Under the pieces are notes generated by a model. The model was given only the letters and a program-made list of their open reading frames with translations. It had not been told where the DNA came from and searched no databases. The position numbers and the translations under genes are program-made. Below, piece after piece: positions 30,959 through 38,915 of a DNA stretch of 64,000 nt (the stretch's first letter is position 1; every line of letters starts with the position of its first letter). The DNA comes from Candidatus Nitrosotenuis cloacae (lineage in GTDB: Archaea > Thermoproteota > Nitrososphaeria > Nitrososphaerales > Nitrosopumilaceae), in contig NZ_JAPPVQ010000013.1 in NCBI RefSeq assembly GCF_026768455.1, positions 62,001-126,000 on the forward strand. The letters are read 5' to 3'.

Positions 30959-32681
30959 GATAGTCCGGGTCCGTGTTCTTTTCGATTGCACAATAGTATG
31001 ACAGCAGCTGAATTGGCACTATCTCAATTAGCGGATAGAACGCGTCGTCCATTGCCGGAATCTCTATCCAGTGGTCGTACACGTCGCTTGGCTTGTCTGA
31101 GACTCCGATTATCTTTGCCCCTCGCGCCTTTATCTCCCTGGCACTGGTCAGCGTGTCTGCATACGTGTGGTCGTTTGGGTTGATTATGATGACATATACT
31201 GTAGAGTCCATCAGCGCAAGCGGGCCGTGCTTTAGCTCGCCCCCGGGTATGCCTTCTGCGTGGATGTACGTAAGCTCCTTCAGCTTCAGTGCTGACTCGG
31301 CGGCAATCGGATAGTGCACCGCGCGCCCCAGAATGTAAATGTCCTTTACCTCCCTGAGCTCGCGCGCCACCTGCTTTATCTTGGAGTGGTCCGAGAGCAC
31401 CCTTGCAACAGAGTCTGATATCTTTTTGCTGTCTATTTTGATGCAGCCATCGCACAGCTTTTCGGTTATCTTGTAGATTATGCTCAGCTGCGACGTAAAG
31501 CTCTTCGTTGCGGCAACGCCTATCTCCGGCCCGCAGTTCATGCCTAAAACGAGCGCGGACTCTTGCGCAAGGGACGACGTGAGCATGTTTACAATCGACA
31601 CAATCTTTGCATTGTGTTTTTTCGCAATGTTGACTGCCTCCAGTACGTCGGCGCTCTCGCCGCTCTGCGATATGGCAATCAGTATGGAGTTTGGCTCAAT
31701 AGAGTCTGGCGAGAAGAACAACTCGCTTGATATTATCGGCTCGATCTTTATCTTTGCGTGCTTTTGCCACAGGTACTTTGCGACAAGGGCCGCATTGTAG
31801 CTGGTGCCGCTTCCGGTGATGTAGATGTTCCTTGCGTGCCTGATGAACTCCGTGGCGCTGTTTATCGCATCACGCGAGTTCTCGCCTGCCTGGATTATCG
31901 TATCTGGCTGCTCGGAGATCTCCTTTAGGGTATAGTGCGCATAGTCACCCTTGTACACGTCTGCAAACTCTTTTGAGACCTTTGTTATCTGGTGCTTTAC
32001 TGGGTTTCCGTCAAAATTGTAAATCTGAATTCCTATTCTGTCAAGTATGACAAACTCGCCGTTGTCCAGGTAAATTGCGTCGTCCGTCTTTTCAATGAAT
32101 CCAAGCACGTCGCTTGACAAAAAGTAGCCGTGCTTTCCTATCCCGATTATGAGCGGCTCGTGATACTTTGCTGCCGCAAGCGTTCCATTCTCAAACATGG
32201 CAACAAACGCATAATGGCCCCTTATCTGTGAGGTCGTCCTTATCATTGCCTTCTTTACGTCGAGCGTCTCGTCGTAGTTGAACTGCAGTGCGTTTGCTAT
32301 CACCTCGCTGTCCGTCTGGCTCTTGAACTTGTATCCGCGCTTTTCAAGGTCCGCCTTTAGCTCCTCATAGTTTTCAATTATCCCGTTGTGCACTATGGCA
32401 ATCTTGCCTGAGCTACTCGGGTGCGGATGCGCGTTTACGTCTGTGACATTGCCGTGTGTGGCCCATCGCGTGTGGCCTATTCCCATGTGCCCTGGCAGTG
32501 CGTCCAGATGCAGCGAGTCGTTTACCTCCGCCACCTTTCCGACTCCCTTTTTGACTAGGATCTGCTGGTCCTTTGTCGCAACCCCGACGCTGTCATACCC
32601 TCTGTATTCCATGCGCTTGAGGCCTCGAACCAGAATCGGGGCGGCCGTACCGTCCCCATAATAACCGATAATTGAGCACAT
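30924..32681 (-). CDS. glmS: glutamine-fructose-6-phosphate aminotransferase (isomerising)
   Basis: 585 residues. MCSIIGYYG exposes the catalytic N-terminal Cys2 after Met removal, with GIGHTRWATHG and HNGIIENYEELK for the glutaminase domain. Two SIS domains follow (ITGSGTSYNAAL, ISQSGESADVLEA, LGRAVHYPIAAESALKLKE). The C-terminus DYPRNLAKSVTV is the conserved synthase tail. It feeds UDP-GlcNAc and hence protein glycosylation and surface sugars. Confidence 0.97.
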   Translation of the reverse strand: MCSIIGYYGDGTAAPILVRGLKRMEYRGYDSVGVATKDQQILVKKGVGKVAEVNDSLHLDALPGHMGIGHTRWATHGNVTDVNAHPHPSSSGKIAIVHNGIIENYEELKADLEKRGYKFKSQTDSEVIANALQFNYDETLDVKKAMIRTTSQIRGHYAFVAMFENGTLAAAKYHEPLIIGIGKHGYFLSSDVLGFIEKTDDAIYLDNGEFVILDRIGIQIYNFDGNPVKHQITKVSKEFADVYKGDYAHYTLKEISEQPDTIIQAGENSRDAINSATEFIRHARNIYITGSGTSYNAALVAKYLWQKHAKIKIEPIISSELFFSPDSIEPNSILIAISQSGESADVLEAVNIAKKHNAKIVSIVNMLTSSLAQESALVLGMNCGPEIGVAATKSFTSQLSIIYKITEKLCDGCIKIDSKKISDSVARVLSDHSKIKQVARELREVKDIYILGRAVHYPIAAESALKLKELTYIHAEGIPGGELKHGPLALMDSTVYVIIINPNDHTYADTLTSAREIKARGAKIIGVSDKPSDVYDHWIEIPAMDDAFYPLIEIVPIQLLSYYCAIEKNTDPDYPRNLAKSVTVK

Positions 32682-32728
32682 TTTCGCTATTGATCTGACA
32701 AATCTAGTATTTAGAGATAAAGATTCTT

Positions 32729-33280
32729 TTATGCAGATGATTCTTCGGCGGCCTCTGGTTTTACTTCCGGTGCCGGCTCTGGTGCCTTTGCCTGCAGCGT
32801 TGCCTGCATTCTGTCTGAGAGGCCGATTTTGTCCTCTTCGCCCACGTTTACGACATATGATGGAATTGTGATTATCCTGTCGCCAATTGTTACGTGGCCG
32901 TGAACTATGGCCTGTCTTGCCTGGTATGGTGTCTTAAACGAGAATTTTTTTTGCACGATCGTCTGCAGTCTTCTTCCGAGCATCGTGTTGATGTCCAAGT
33001 TGAGCACGTCATCTAGTGTTGCGCCCTCTTTTACCAGTCCGATTCTCACAAGTGACTTCATCAGAATCGGCTCCTTCTGCTCCCTGATCTCCTGTCTTAA
33101 AGCTAAAAGTGATCTTGCCTGGTGTCTGACTCGGGACAGCTCCGTCCTAGTCTTCCACAGCTCGCGTTTGTTCTTCAGACCGTACACACCTAATGTGTTG
33201 AGGTCCTCCATCATGAAATCGTAATTTAGTGGACGCTTTGGTTTTCGCCAGACTCTACTTGGATACCTTGGATCTCCCAT
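32729..33280 (-). CDS. rps4: 30S ribosomal protein S4
   Basis: 183 residues. MGDPRYPSRVWRKPKRPLNY is the archaeal S4 start, MLGRRLQTIVQKK and ARQAIVHGHVTIGD cover the S4 RNA-binding fold, and the tail is Ala/Pro/Glu-rich (QAKAPEPAPEVKPEAAEE). It follows rps13 by 10 bases in the usual S13-S4 order; S11 and rpoD do not follow. Confidence 0.97.
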   Translation of the reverse strand: MGDPRYPSRVWRKPKRPLNYDFMMEDLNTLGVYGLKNKRELWKTRTELSRVRHQARSLLALRQEIREQKEPILMKSLVRIGLVKEGATLDDVLNLDINTMLGRRLQTIVQKKFSFKTPYQARQAIVHGHVTIGDRIITIPSYVVNVGEEDKIGLSDRMQATLQAKAPEPAPEVKPEAAEESSA

Positions 33281-33290
33281 TCACTTCCAC

Positions 33291-33923
33291 CTATTTCTTT
33301 GCCTTTGCATCAGCTGGTGCCTTTGCTGGTGCTGCGGCTTTTGCCGGCGCTGCCGCCTTTGCTCCAGCTGCTGCCGGTGCGGCTGCTGCAGGAGCTCCTG
33401 CTGCCGGTGCTGCTCCAGCTGCTGCCGGCGCTGCTGCAGCGGCTGCTGCTGGCAACACCTTGCCTCCCTTCTGCACTCCTACTGATGCGCCCTTGCGTCC
33501 TGTGGTACGAGTTCGCTGTCCTCTAACTTTTAATCCATACATGTGACGAAATCCTCTCCAACTGTTTACTGACTTTTCTCTCTCTATGTCGTTTCTTACT
33601 GTAAAATCGATATCTGATGAAATTAGGTGCATTGTCTGGCCAGTCTCTAGGTCCTTTCTTCGATTCAGCATCCAAACTGGGAACTTCATCGTAGATGGGT
33701 CTCTTAGCGACTTTTCGATGACCTCGACCTGGCTGTCCGTCAAAAACCCGATGTTGCTGTTTGGGTTCAGGTTCAGCGACGTGATTATGGCGTTGGCAAA
33801 GTTCTGGCCGACTCCCTTTATCTGGGTGAGGCCCACTGTGAGCTTTTTAGCCCCTGGAATGTCTTTTCCAACAATCCTGACAATGTGTCTGTACTCTTGT
33901 GCGGACAAGTATTGGGAGGTCAT
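33291..33923 (-). CDS. rps13: 30S ribosomal protein S13 with Ala/Pro-rich C-terminal tail
   Basis: 210 residues. The S13 core is clear: [51 protein letters not shown], and [25 protein letters not shown] near residue 145. After it comes an extension of about 55 residues made of Ala, Pro, Gly and Lys ([16 protein letters not shown]...), ending AKAKK. Plain archaeal S13 ends near residue 150. The tail resembles H1-like basic/Ala-rich extensions and may contact rRNA or be a lineage-specific low-complexity growth. Confidence 0.95.
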   Translation of the reverse strand: MTSQYLSAQEYRHIVRIVGKDIPGAKKLTVGLTQIKGVGQNFANAIITSLNLNPNSNIGFLTDSQVEVIEKSLRDPSTMKFPVWMLNRRKDLETGQTMHLISSDIDFTVRNDIEREKSVNSWRGFRHMYGLKVRGQRTRTTGRKGASVGVQKGGKVLPAAAAAAAPAAAGAAPAAGAPAAAAPAAAGAKAAAPAKAAAPAKAPADAKAKK

Positions 33924-34019
33924 TCCGACCCCGATAAAAACCCTGCTTTGAAAATGTATAATCCAAAGCCGATTTCTCCCTCAGTAATATTATAAGATAA
34001 TCCGCCGTAACTGTATTGT

Positions 34020-35648
34020 TTGTCTGATCTAAGAGAGTCCATACGCAAAGTCTACAGCTCTCAGCCTGCCTACGTGGAGACAAGGGCGGGCCTTCCAGAA
34101 AATTATCTGCAAATCAAAACGCTTGGCGATCTGCTGGACATAAACTACAAAATAGTAGAGGCAAAGGAGCAGCTCAGGCGGAACCTGATGTCGCTGATGC
34201 GCTCAGGCGGAAAAAAATACCCGGAGATACTTGGGTATGACGACGACGTGGTGCCCGCACTTGACAGGGCGATTCTTTCGTGTCACGACGTGTTTCTTAT
34301 CGGCCAGATCGGGCAGGCAAAGACAAAGCTTGTCGAGACCATCGCAAAGAACCTGCTCTCGCCAATTCCTGTGGTGGAGGGCAGCATCACAAACGACTGC
34401 CCGATGGATCTTCCGGCAGACGACCTTGCCTTGCTTCTTGACGGACAAGAGCCGGACGGCACATCTCCCAAGTTCTACGTAAGCCCAGAGAGCGCGCAAA
34501 AAATACTTGACAACAAGCTTGACACTAAAATAAAGTGGGTCGACGGTCACTCCAGATTCCGGTATGTGCTTGCCACTCCTGACATATCTGTAAAGGATCT
34601 GGTGGGATACATCGATGCAATCAAGGTCGCAAAAAAGGGAGTCGAGATGTTCCGAATCGACTCGTACTCGCCTGGCCAGCTGATGCAGGCAAAGCACGGA
34701 ATATTCTGCATTGACGAGCTGCCTGTACTGGATCCAAGAAAGCAGGTCGCACTGCTGTCCGTTTTACAGGAGGGGCGTTACACGACGGGCTCGTACCCAG
34801 TCACATTTGAGCCAAGGACCATCTTCTTTGCAACCGCCAATCCGATTGACTACACTCATTCCGGCAAGATAATCGAGCCGCTCTATGACCGACTGAAGAG
34901 CCACATCCACACACACTATCCAAAAACAATCGAGGACGAGATGATGATAATTTTACAGGAGGCACGGACTGCCAACTGCTTTGTGCCGGTGTTCGTTCTT
35001 CGCACGCTTGCAAGGCTCGTACAAAAGGCGCGCGCAAATCCTGACATCAACCAGGCAAAGGGAGTAAGCGTGCGATTTGGAATACATGGACTGGAGTTGC
35101 TGGTCGGCGAATCGGAGAGGACGAGGGCCATTTTACACAACACAAGTGTGGTGCCGCGCCACTCAGACATGTACTGCCTGTCGCAGATTGCCAAGTTCGA
35201 GCTTGCGGAAATGGACGACACTCTGGAGAACCGCCACAAGGTGTTTTGCCAGTTGCTGGACGAGTCCATCCGGGAGACGTGCCTTGAGTATGTACAGGGA
35301 GTCGAACCAGCCACGCTTGACTTGATTCGGCAAGAGTTCTCCGGCAAGACCTTTGGGGTGTCGCAAAAGACTGTGTGGAAGAACGGGCAGGCCTCGTACG
35401 AAAACCAGCTTGCCGGCTTTGCAGGCCTTGCCGGCCTTGTCAGCTCAAAGCTGGACCAGGCAAAAAGGGAACAGCAGGAGCTGGAGGCAAAGCTGACCGA
35501 AAACAACATCTCAAGCAAGAACGCCCACATTGAGGATTCCATGATTAATGAGACAAAGTCGGCTGTGTTGGAGATAATACTTGACGGGCTCTGCTTTGTC
35601 AGCCCCAAGGTAATAGACAAAAAAGAGTCCGCATATGTCGCAGCGTAA
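34020..35648 (+). CDS. MoxR/ChlI-type AAA+ ATPase
   Basis: 542 residues from TTG 34020; ATATTATAAG near 33987-33996 fits leaderless spacing. The P-loop is IGQIGQAKTKLVE, with Ala in the usual last-Gly place as often in MoxR. Walker B is GIFCIDELP, and the sensor region is TIFFATANPIDYTHSG. A helix-2 insert (GYIDAIKVAKKGVEMFRIDSYSPGQL) marks the MoxR/Mg-chelatase clade. The C-terminal 200 residues are helical. It pairs with the VWA gene that overlaps it by 14 bases. Such pairs act as metal-insertion or complex-remodelling chaperones. Confidence 0.9.
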   Translation: MSDLRESIRKVYSSQPAYVETRAGLPENYLQIKTLGDLLDINYKIVEAKEQLRRNLMSLMRSGGKKYPEILGYDDDVVPALDRAILSCHDVFLIGQIGQAKTKLVETIAKNLLSPIPVVEGSITNDCPMDLPADDLALLLDGQEPDGTSPKFYVSPESAQKILDNKLDTKIKWVDGHSRFRYVLATPDISVKDLVGYIDAIKVAKKGVEMFRIDSYSPGQLMQAKHGIFCIDELPVLDPRKQVALLSVLQEGRYTTGSYPVTFEPRTIFFATANPIDYTHSGKIIEPLYDRLKSHIHTHYPKTIEDEMMIILQEARTANCFVPVFVLRTLARLVQKARANPDINQAKGVSVRFGIHGLELLVGESERTRAILHNTSVVPRHSDMYCLSQIAKFELAEMDDTLENRHKVFCQLLDESIRETCLEYVQGVEPATLDLIRQEFSGKTFGVSQKTVWKNGQASYENQLAGFAGLAGLVSSKLDQAKREQQELEAKLTENNISSKNAHIEDSMINETKSAVLEIILDGLCFVSPKVIDKKESAYVAA

Positions 35649-36966
35649 CCTCACCAATTTTACCTACTATCTGGCAAACGAGGAAAAGCAGCAGGGCAAC
35701 GAGGGCGGCTCAAAGCCCGACGACGCCACGCTGGAAAGGATGCTTCAAACGCTTGCGTCCCAGGCGATGAGGGAGAGGACGCCCACGCTTGAGGAACTAG
35801 AGGGTGCACTAAAGAGCGACATGCAGCAAGCCGACTCTGGCGAGACGCAGCAGTCAGAGTCTGTGGAAAGCTCCGAATCGATCACAAAGCTTCTGATGGA
35901 GCGCGGATACCTGCGCGACGACAAGCACTGGCTCACAAAGAAGGGATTCCTTGCAATAGGCAACCAGATACTGCGGGATCTGATGAGCAAACTGAATGCC
36001 GGCGACTTTGGGATGCACGAGATAAAGTCGGTCGGAAGCGGCACTACTGTTCTTGACACTACCAAAAAGTTTGAGCTTGGCGGGGATCTAAAGATGGTCA
36101 ACGTGCCAGTAACCATACTCAACGCGGTGAGCAGAATCGGAAAGACCAGATCCGACCTAAAGTTCCCACTCGACGTAAGCATCGACGACTTTGAAGAGTT
36201 TGAGACGGTAGAAGACGTACGGGCATCCGTTGTATACTGCATAGACTTGAGCTCCACCATGAAGTCGTCCCTTGCGGATTCTGGCATGAGCAGAATCGAT
36301 GCGGCAAAGCGCGCTCTGTGGAGCCTCTACATCTTGAACAACAAGTTCTTTCCAAATGACTCTATCACAGTGGTCGGGTTTGCCTCCATGGCGTCAATTG
36401 TAAAGCCTCTTGACATCCCGTTCCTAAAGACGTATGACGCAAACGACGAGTTCCTGCACTATACAAACTACCAGGCCGCGTTCAGGCTGGCGCAAAAGAT
36501 ACTGCAAAAAGACACAGCAAAGAACAAGCGAATAGTGATGATAACAGACGGCCAGCCAAGCGCGTGCTTTGTGGACAACGACTCGCAGAAAAGCAGCATA
36601 CTGTCCGAAAAGCCGTACTCTAACTTTTACGAGCCAAGTGACGCGTTACTCTCAAAAATAAGGAGCGAGCGCAACATCAAGATCGAGGATGCGGGGAACC
36701 TCGTCTACCTGTGTTATAGGTACAAAAAGGTGGACCCAAAGATCGACGAGCGGACTATGGCGGAGGCAAAAAAGTGCAGGCGCGACAACATCGAAATTGA
36801 CACAATCGTGGTGAGCGAGGAGACGGACCTGCTAAACTATGTACAGCAGATGGAAAAGGAACTCCGGGGCAGGACGTACCACATCAACCAGAACAACATG
36901 GACCGCGTACTAGTCGTGGACTATCTGTTCAACCACAAGAAATTATTAACATCCAAAAACACGTAA
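35635..36966 (+). CDS. VWA-domain protein (ChlD/CoxE-like partner of the MoxR ATPase)
   Basis: 443 residues. The N-terminal half is charged and helical (LERMLQTLASQAMRER, LKSDMQQADSGETQQSE). The VWA domain starts near residue 198 with VVYCIDLSSTMKSSLA, i.e. the DxSxS-like MIDAS form, continues with SITVVGFASMA, and has RIVMITDGQPSAC (TDG). The MIDAS site would bind Mg2+ and a protein ligand. Overlap with the ATPase start region indicates one functional unit; the client is unknown. Confidence 0.88.
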   Translation: MSQRNLTNFTYYLANEEKQQGNEGGSKPDDATLERMLQTLASQAMRERTPTLEELEGALKSDMQQADSGETQQSESVESSESITKLLMERGYLRDDKHWLTKKGFLAIGNQILRDLMSKLNAGDFGMHEIKSVGSGTTVLDTTKKFELGGDLKMVNVPVTILNAVSRIGKTRSDLKFPLDVSIDDFEEFETVEDVRASVVYCIDLSSTMKSSLADSGMSRIDAAKRALWSLYILNNKFFPNDSITVVGFASMASIVKPLDIPFLKTYDANDEFLHYTNYQAAFRLAQKILQKDTAKNKRIVMITDGQPSACFVDNDSQKSSILSEKPYSNFYEPSDALLSKIRSERNIKIEDAGNLVYLCYRYKKVDPKIDERTMAEAKKCRRDNIEIDTIVVSEETDLLNYVQQMEKELRGRTYHINQNNMDRVLVVDYLFNHKKLLTSKNT

Positions 36967-36970
36967 AGTC

Positions 36971-37270
36971 GTGGAAGTCGACAAGGCCAAGATAGCAGAG
37001 AACCTCTTTGATCCGGACGTGTCCGTGATCCTAGCAGAGCTTGAGCACGGCCCAAAGGAGTCAAAAAAACTGGCAGAAGACCTTGCCATATCTGAGGACG
37101 AGATAAAAAGCAGACTCGGGTTTCTCATCGGTGCGGAATTTGTACTGGTATCGGAATCACCGCTGTCGTATTCCGTGGATGCGTCCAAGATCTCGCAGGT
37201 AATGGAAAACGATGAGAACTACAAAAACGTAGTCGACGGACTGACCGAGCTTGACAGCTATCTCAACTAG
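36971..37270 (+). CDS. 99-residue winged-helix-like protein
   Basis: Starts at GTG 36971, 5 bases after the VWA gene. The pattern VSVILAELEHGPKESKKLAEDLAISEDEIKSRLGFLIGAEFVLVSE is a winged helix: a 'gene-off' helix, the helix-turn-helix, and a wing. The C-terminal helix (YKNVVDGLTELDSYL) could dimerise. It may regulate the MoxR-VWA operon it ends, or serve as a protein-interaction wHTH. Its stop overlaps the convergent membrane protein by 8 bases. Confidence 0.65.
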   Translation: MEVDKAKIAENLFDPDVSVILAELEHGPKESKKLAEDLAISEDEIKSRLGFLIGAEFVLVSESPLSYSVDASKISQVMENDENYKNVVDGLTELDSYLN

Positions 37271-37757
37271 ACCTTCTGGTCTTTACGGCATAGATTATCG
37301 CAATTACGACTCCGACAAACCCTGACACGATGGTTGCCTGCCCGAGTATGTTCAGCGCAACTATTGCCTTGTCTGGCATGTGTGACATCGCAATTATTGC
37401 CGGCACCTCACCTGAGCTCTCCAGCACAAGCTTGTATTCGCCGCTTGTGGTGATCTCAAACTCCTCCTCTGTCGACTTTTCCGTTATCTCCTTTGAGACT
37501 ATCTCCTGGCCTGTAGGATCCAAAACCCTTGCAACTGGCAAGTTTCCGACTGCCTCCGTGTGCACTACGAACACGCCAGTGCCTGCAACTGCCGGGTCTA
37601 GCGCCTTTACCACCTCTAGCGGTGCAGCCTGGCTTGACGTTCCCTCCACCACGGAGACACCCTGCGTTACAAGATACGAACCAAAGAACGAAAGCAGCAT
37701 TCCTGCGGCTACAAGCCCGCCTGAAATGAAAAGTATGATGTGTGGTCTTTTCATCAA
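37263..37757 (-). CDS. two-span membrane protein with external domain (164 aa)
   Basis: An N-terminal helix (IILFISGGLVAAGMLLSFFGSYLV) and a C-terminal helix (ILGQATIVSGFVGVVIAIIYAV) flank an outside beta-rich domain of about 85 residues (VFVVHTEAVGNLPVARVLDP, FEITTSGEYKLVLESSG), ending KTRRSS inside. The domain resembles emp24/GOLD or carbohydrate-binding beta sandwiches in style only. It is divergent from the multicopper oxidase, so the operators at 37806-37840 could regulate both. Confidence 0.7.
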   Translation of the reverse strand: MMKRPHIILFISGGLVAAGMLLSFFGSYLVTQGVSVVEGTSSQAAPLEVVKALDPAVAGTGVFVVHTEAVGNLPVARVLDPTGQEIVSKEITEKSTEEEFEITTSGEYKLVLESSGEVPAIIAMSHMPDKAIVALNILGQATIVSGFVGVVIAIIYAVKTRRSS

Positions 37758-37805
37758 TGTACAACCTTTGGAGGCTCTATATGTGGTTTGCAGCGTGGGA
37801 TGAAA

Positions 37806-37850
37806 AGTTAGCCTAGGCTAACTTTCTTAGCATGGGCTAACTTTTAAATA
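37806..37850. promoter_or_regulatory. paired DtxR-like operators plus TATA box before the oxidase/ZIP operon
   Basis: Operator 1 is an 18-base perfect palindrome, AGTTAGCCTAGGCTAACT (37806-37823). Operator 2, TTAGCATGGGCTAA (37827-37840), matches its core TTAGCCTAGGCTAA at 12 of 14 positions. Centres are 19 bases apart, so two dimers would bind the same helix face approximately. TTTTAAATA (37842-37850) follows at once and is 28-36 bases before the oxidase start. The half-sites resemble DtxR/IdeR boxes (TTAGGnnAGnCTAnnCTAA). A repressor bound here would block TBP/TFB. Confidence 0.75.
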
Positions 37851-37877
37851 AACAAACCGACTATCAATATTTAGAAA

Positions 37878-38915
37878 TTGCATCATTTCTCAAAAATGGT
37901 ATTTGCCCTAGCTATAACTGCGATCTTTGCCGCATTTTATTTTGCCTACCCCGGACTGTCCGATGCAAAGCCCGAGGAAAAGGCGTTCGTTACACACAAC
38001 GGCGCGGTGATGCGAACCACCGGCGAGGTGCTGGACCCGATATACACGTCGCAGACAGTAGAGTTTGATCCCGACAAGTACCTGCGCCAGTTCAACTACG
38101 GCCGAGTCTCAGCACTTCCTGACGGCAAGGTGCTGCGTGAGTTTACAATAATTGCAGAAGATGACAAGATGATGGAGGTCTCACCGGGAGTGTTTTACAA
38201 CGTGTGGACCTTTAATGGAACGGTGCCCGGGCCCACAATACGGGCAACCGAGGGGGACGTGGTCAGAATCAAGTTCATCAACAACGGATCAAAATCACAC
38301 ACGATGCACTTTCACGGAATCCACGAAGCAGAGATGGACGGCGTATTTGAGATAGTCGGCTCCAAGGGGCAGTTCACGTACGAGTTTGAGGCGCTGCCAG
38401 TCGGCGTTCACCCGTATCACTGTCATGTGATGCCGCTTGAGGAGCACATAGTACACGGACTGTACGGAGTGTACATAGTGGACCCAAAGGAGGGAAGACC
38501 ACCCGCGGATGAAATGGTGATGGTACTGAACGGATTTGACACCGACTTTGACACCGAGAACAACTTTTACGCGGCAAACTCTATTCCGTTCTACTATCAG
38601 CACCATCCAATCCAGATCAATGTGGACGAACTGATCCGTGTGTATGTGGTAAACATGGTCGAGTTTGACCCGATAAACAACCTTCATCTGCACGGAAACC
38701 TGTACCATTACTATCCGACCGGCACTGACACCGTGCCTTCGACGTACACTGACATGATAACTCTGTCACAGACTGAGCGGGGAATAATGGAGTTCAAGTA
38801 CGACTATCCTGGCAAGTACCTGTTTCATGCGCACAAAGTAGAGTTCTCAGAGAAGGGATGGGTAGGCCTGTTCCTAGTAAAGGGCGACTCTGAGGAGACA
38901 GAATATGGAAATTAG
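37878..38915 (+). CDS. two-domain multicopper oxidase, exported
   Basis: 345 residues from TTG 37878 (or ATG 37896). An N-terminal signal (VFALAITAIFAAFYFAYPG) leads to two cupredoxin domains. Domain 1 has MHFHGIHE (HxHG), then HPYHCHVMPLEEHIVHGLYG: the HCH pair, a T1 His, and Leu where an axial Met often stands. Domain 2 has NNLHLHGN and FHAHKVEF without a T1 Cys. Thus T1 copper is only in domain 1 and the trinuclear/T2 ligands come from both, a type-C-like layout that works as a trimer. Substrate may be Cu(I), Fe(II), Mn(II) or nitrite. It overlaps the ZIP gene by 11 bases. Confidence 0.88.
   Translation: MHHFSKMVFALAITAIFAAFYFAYPGLSDAKPEEKAFVTHNGAVMRTTGEVLDPIYTSQTVEFDPDKYLRQFNYGRVSALPDGKVLREFTIIAEDDKMMEVSPGVFYNVWTFNGTVPGPTIRATEGDVVRIKFINNGSKSHTMHFHGIHEAEMDGVFEIVGSKGQFTYEFEALPVGVHPYHCHVMPLEEHIVHGLYGVYIVDPKEGRPPADEMVMVLNGFDTDFDTENNFYAANSIPFYYQHHPIQINVDELIRVYVVNMVEFDPINNLHLHGNLYHYYPTGTDTVPSTYTDMITLSQTERGIMEFKYDYPGKYLFHAHKVEFSEKGWVGLFLVKGDSEETEYGN

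Noticed and set aside
33299-33526. Plus-strand Leu-rich frame opposite the S13 tail
   Set aside because: It is the reverse-frame image of the Ala/Pro low-complexity tail (GCN repeats), not an independent membrane protein.
37878-38915. Copper nitrite reductase NirK
   Set aside because: The HCH tripeptide next to the T1 Cys is laccase-like and the axial Met position looks like Leu; nitrite reduction cannot be asserted from these motifs.
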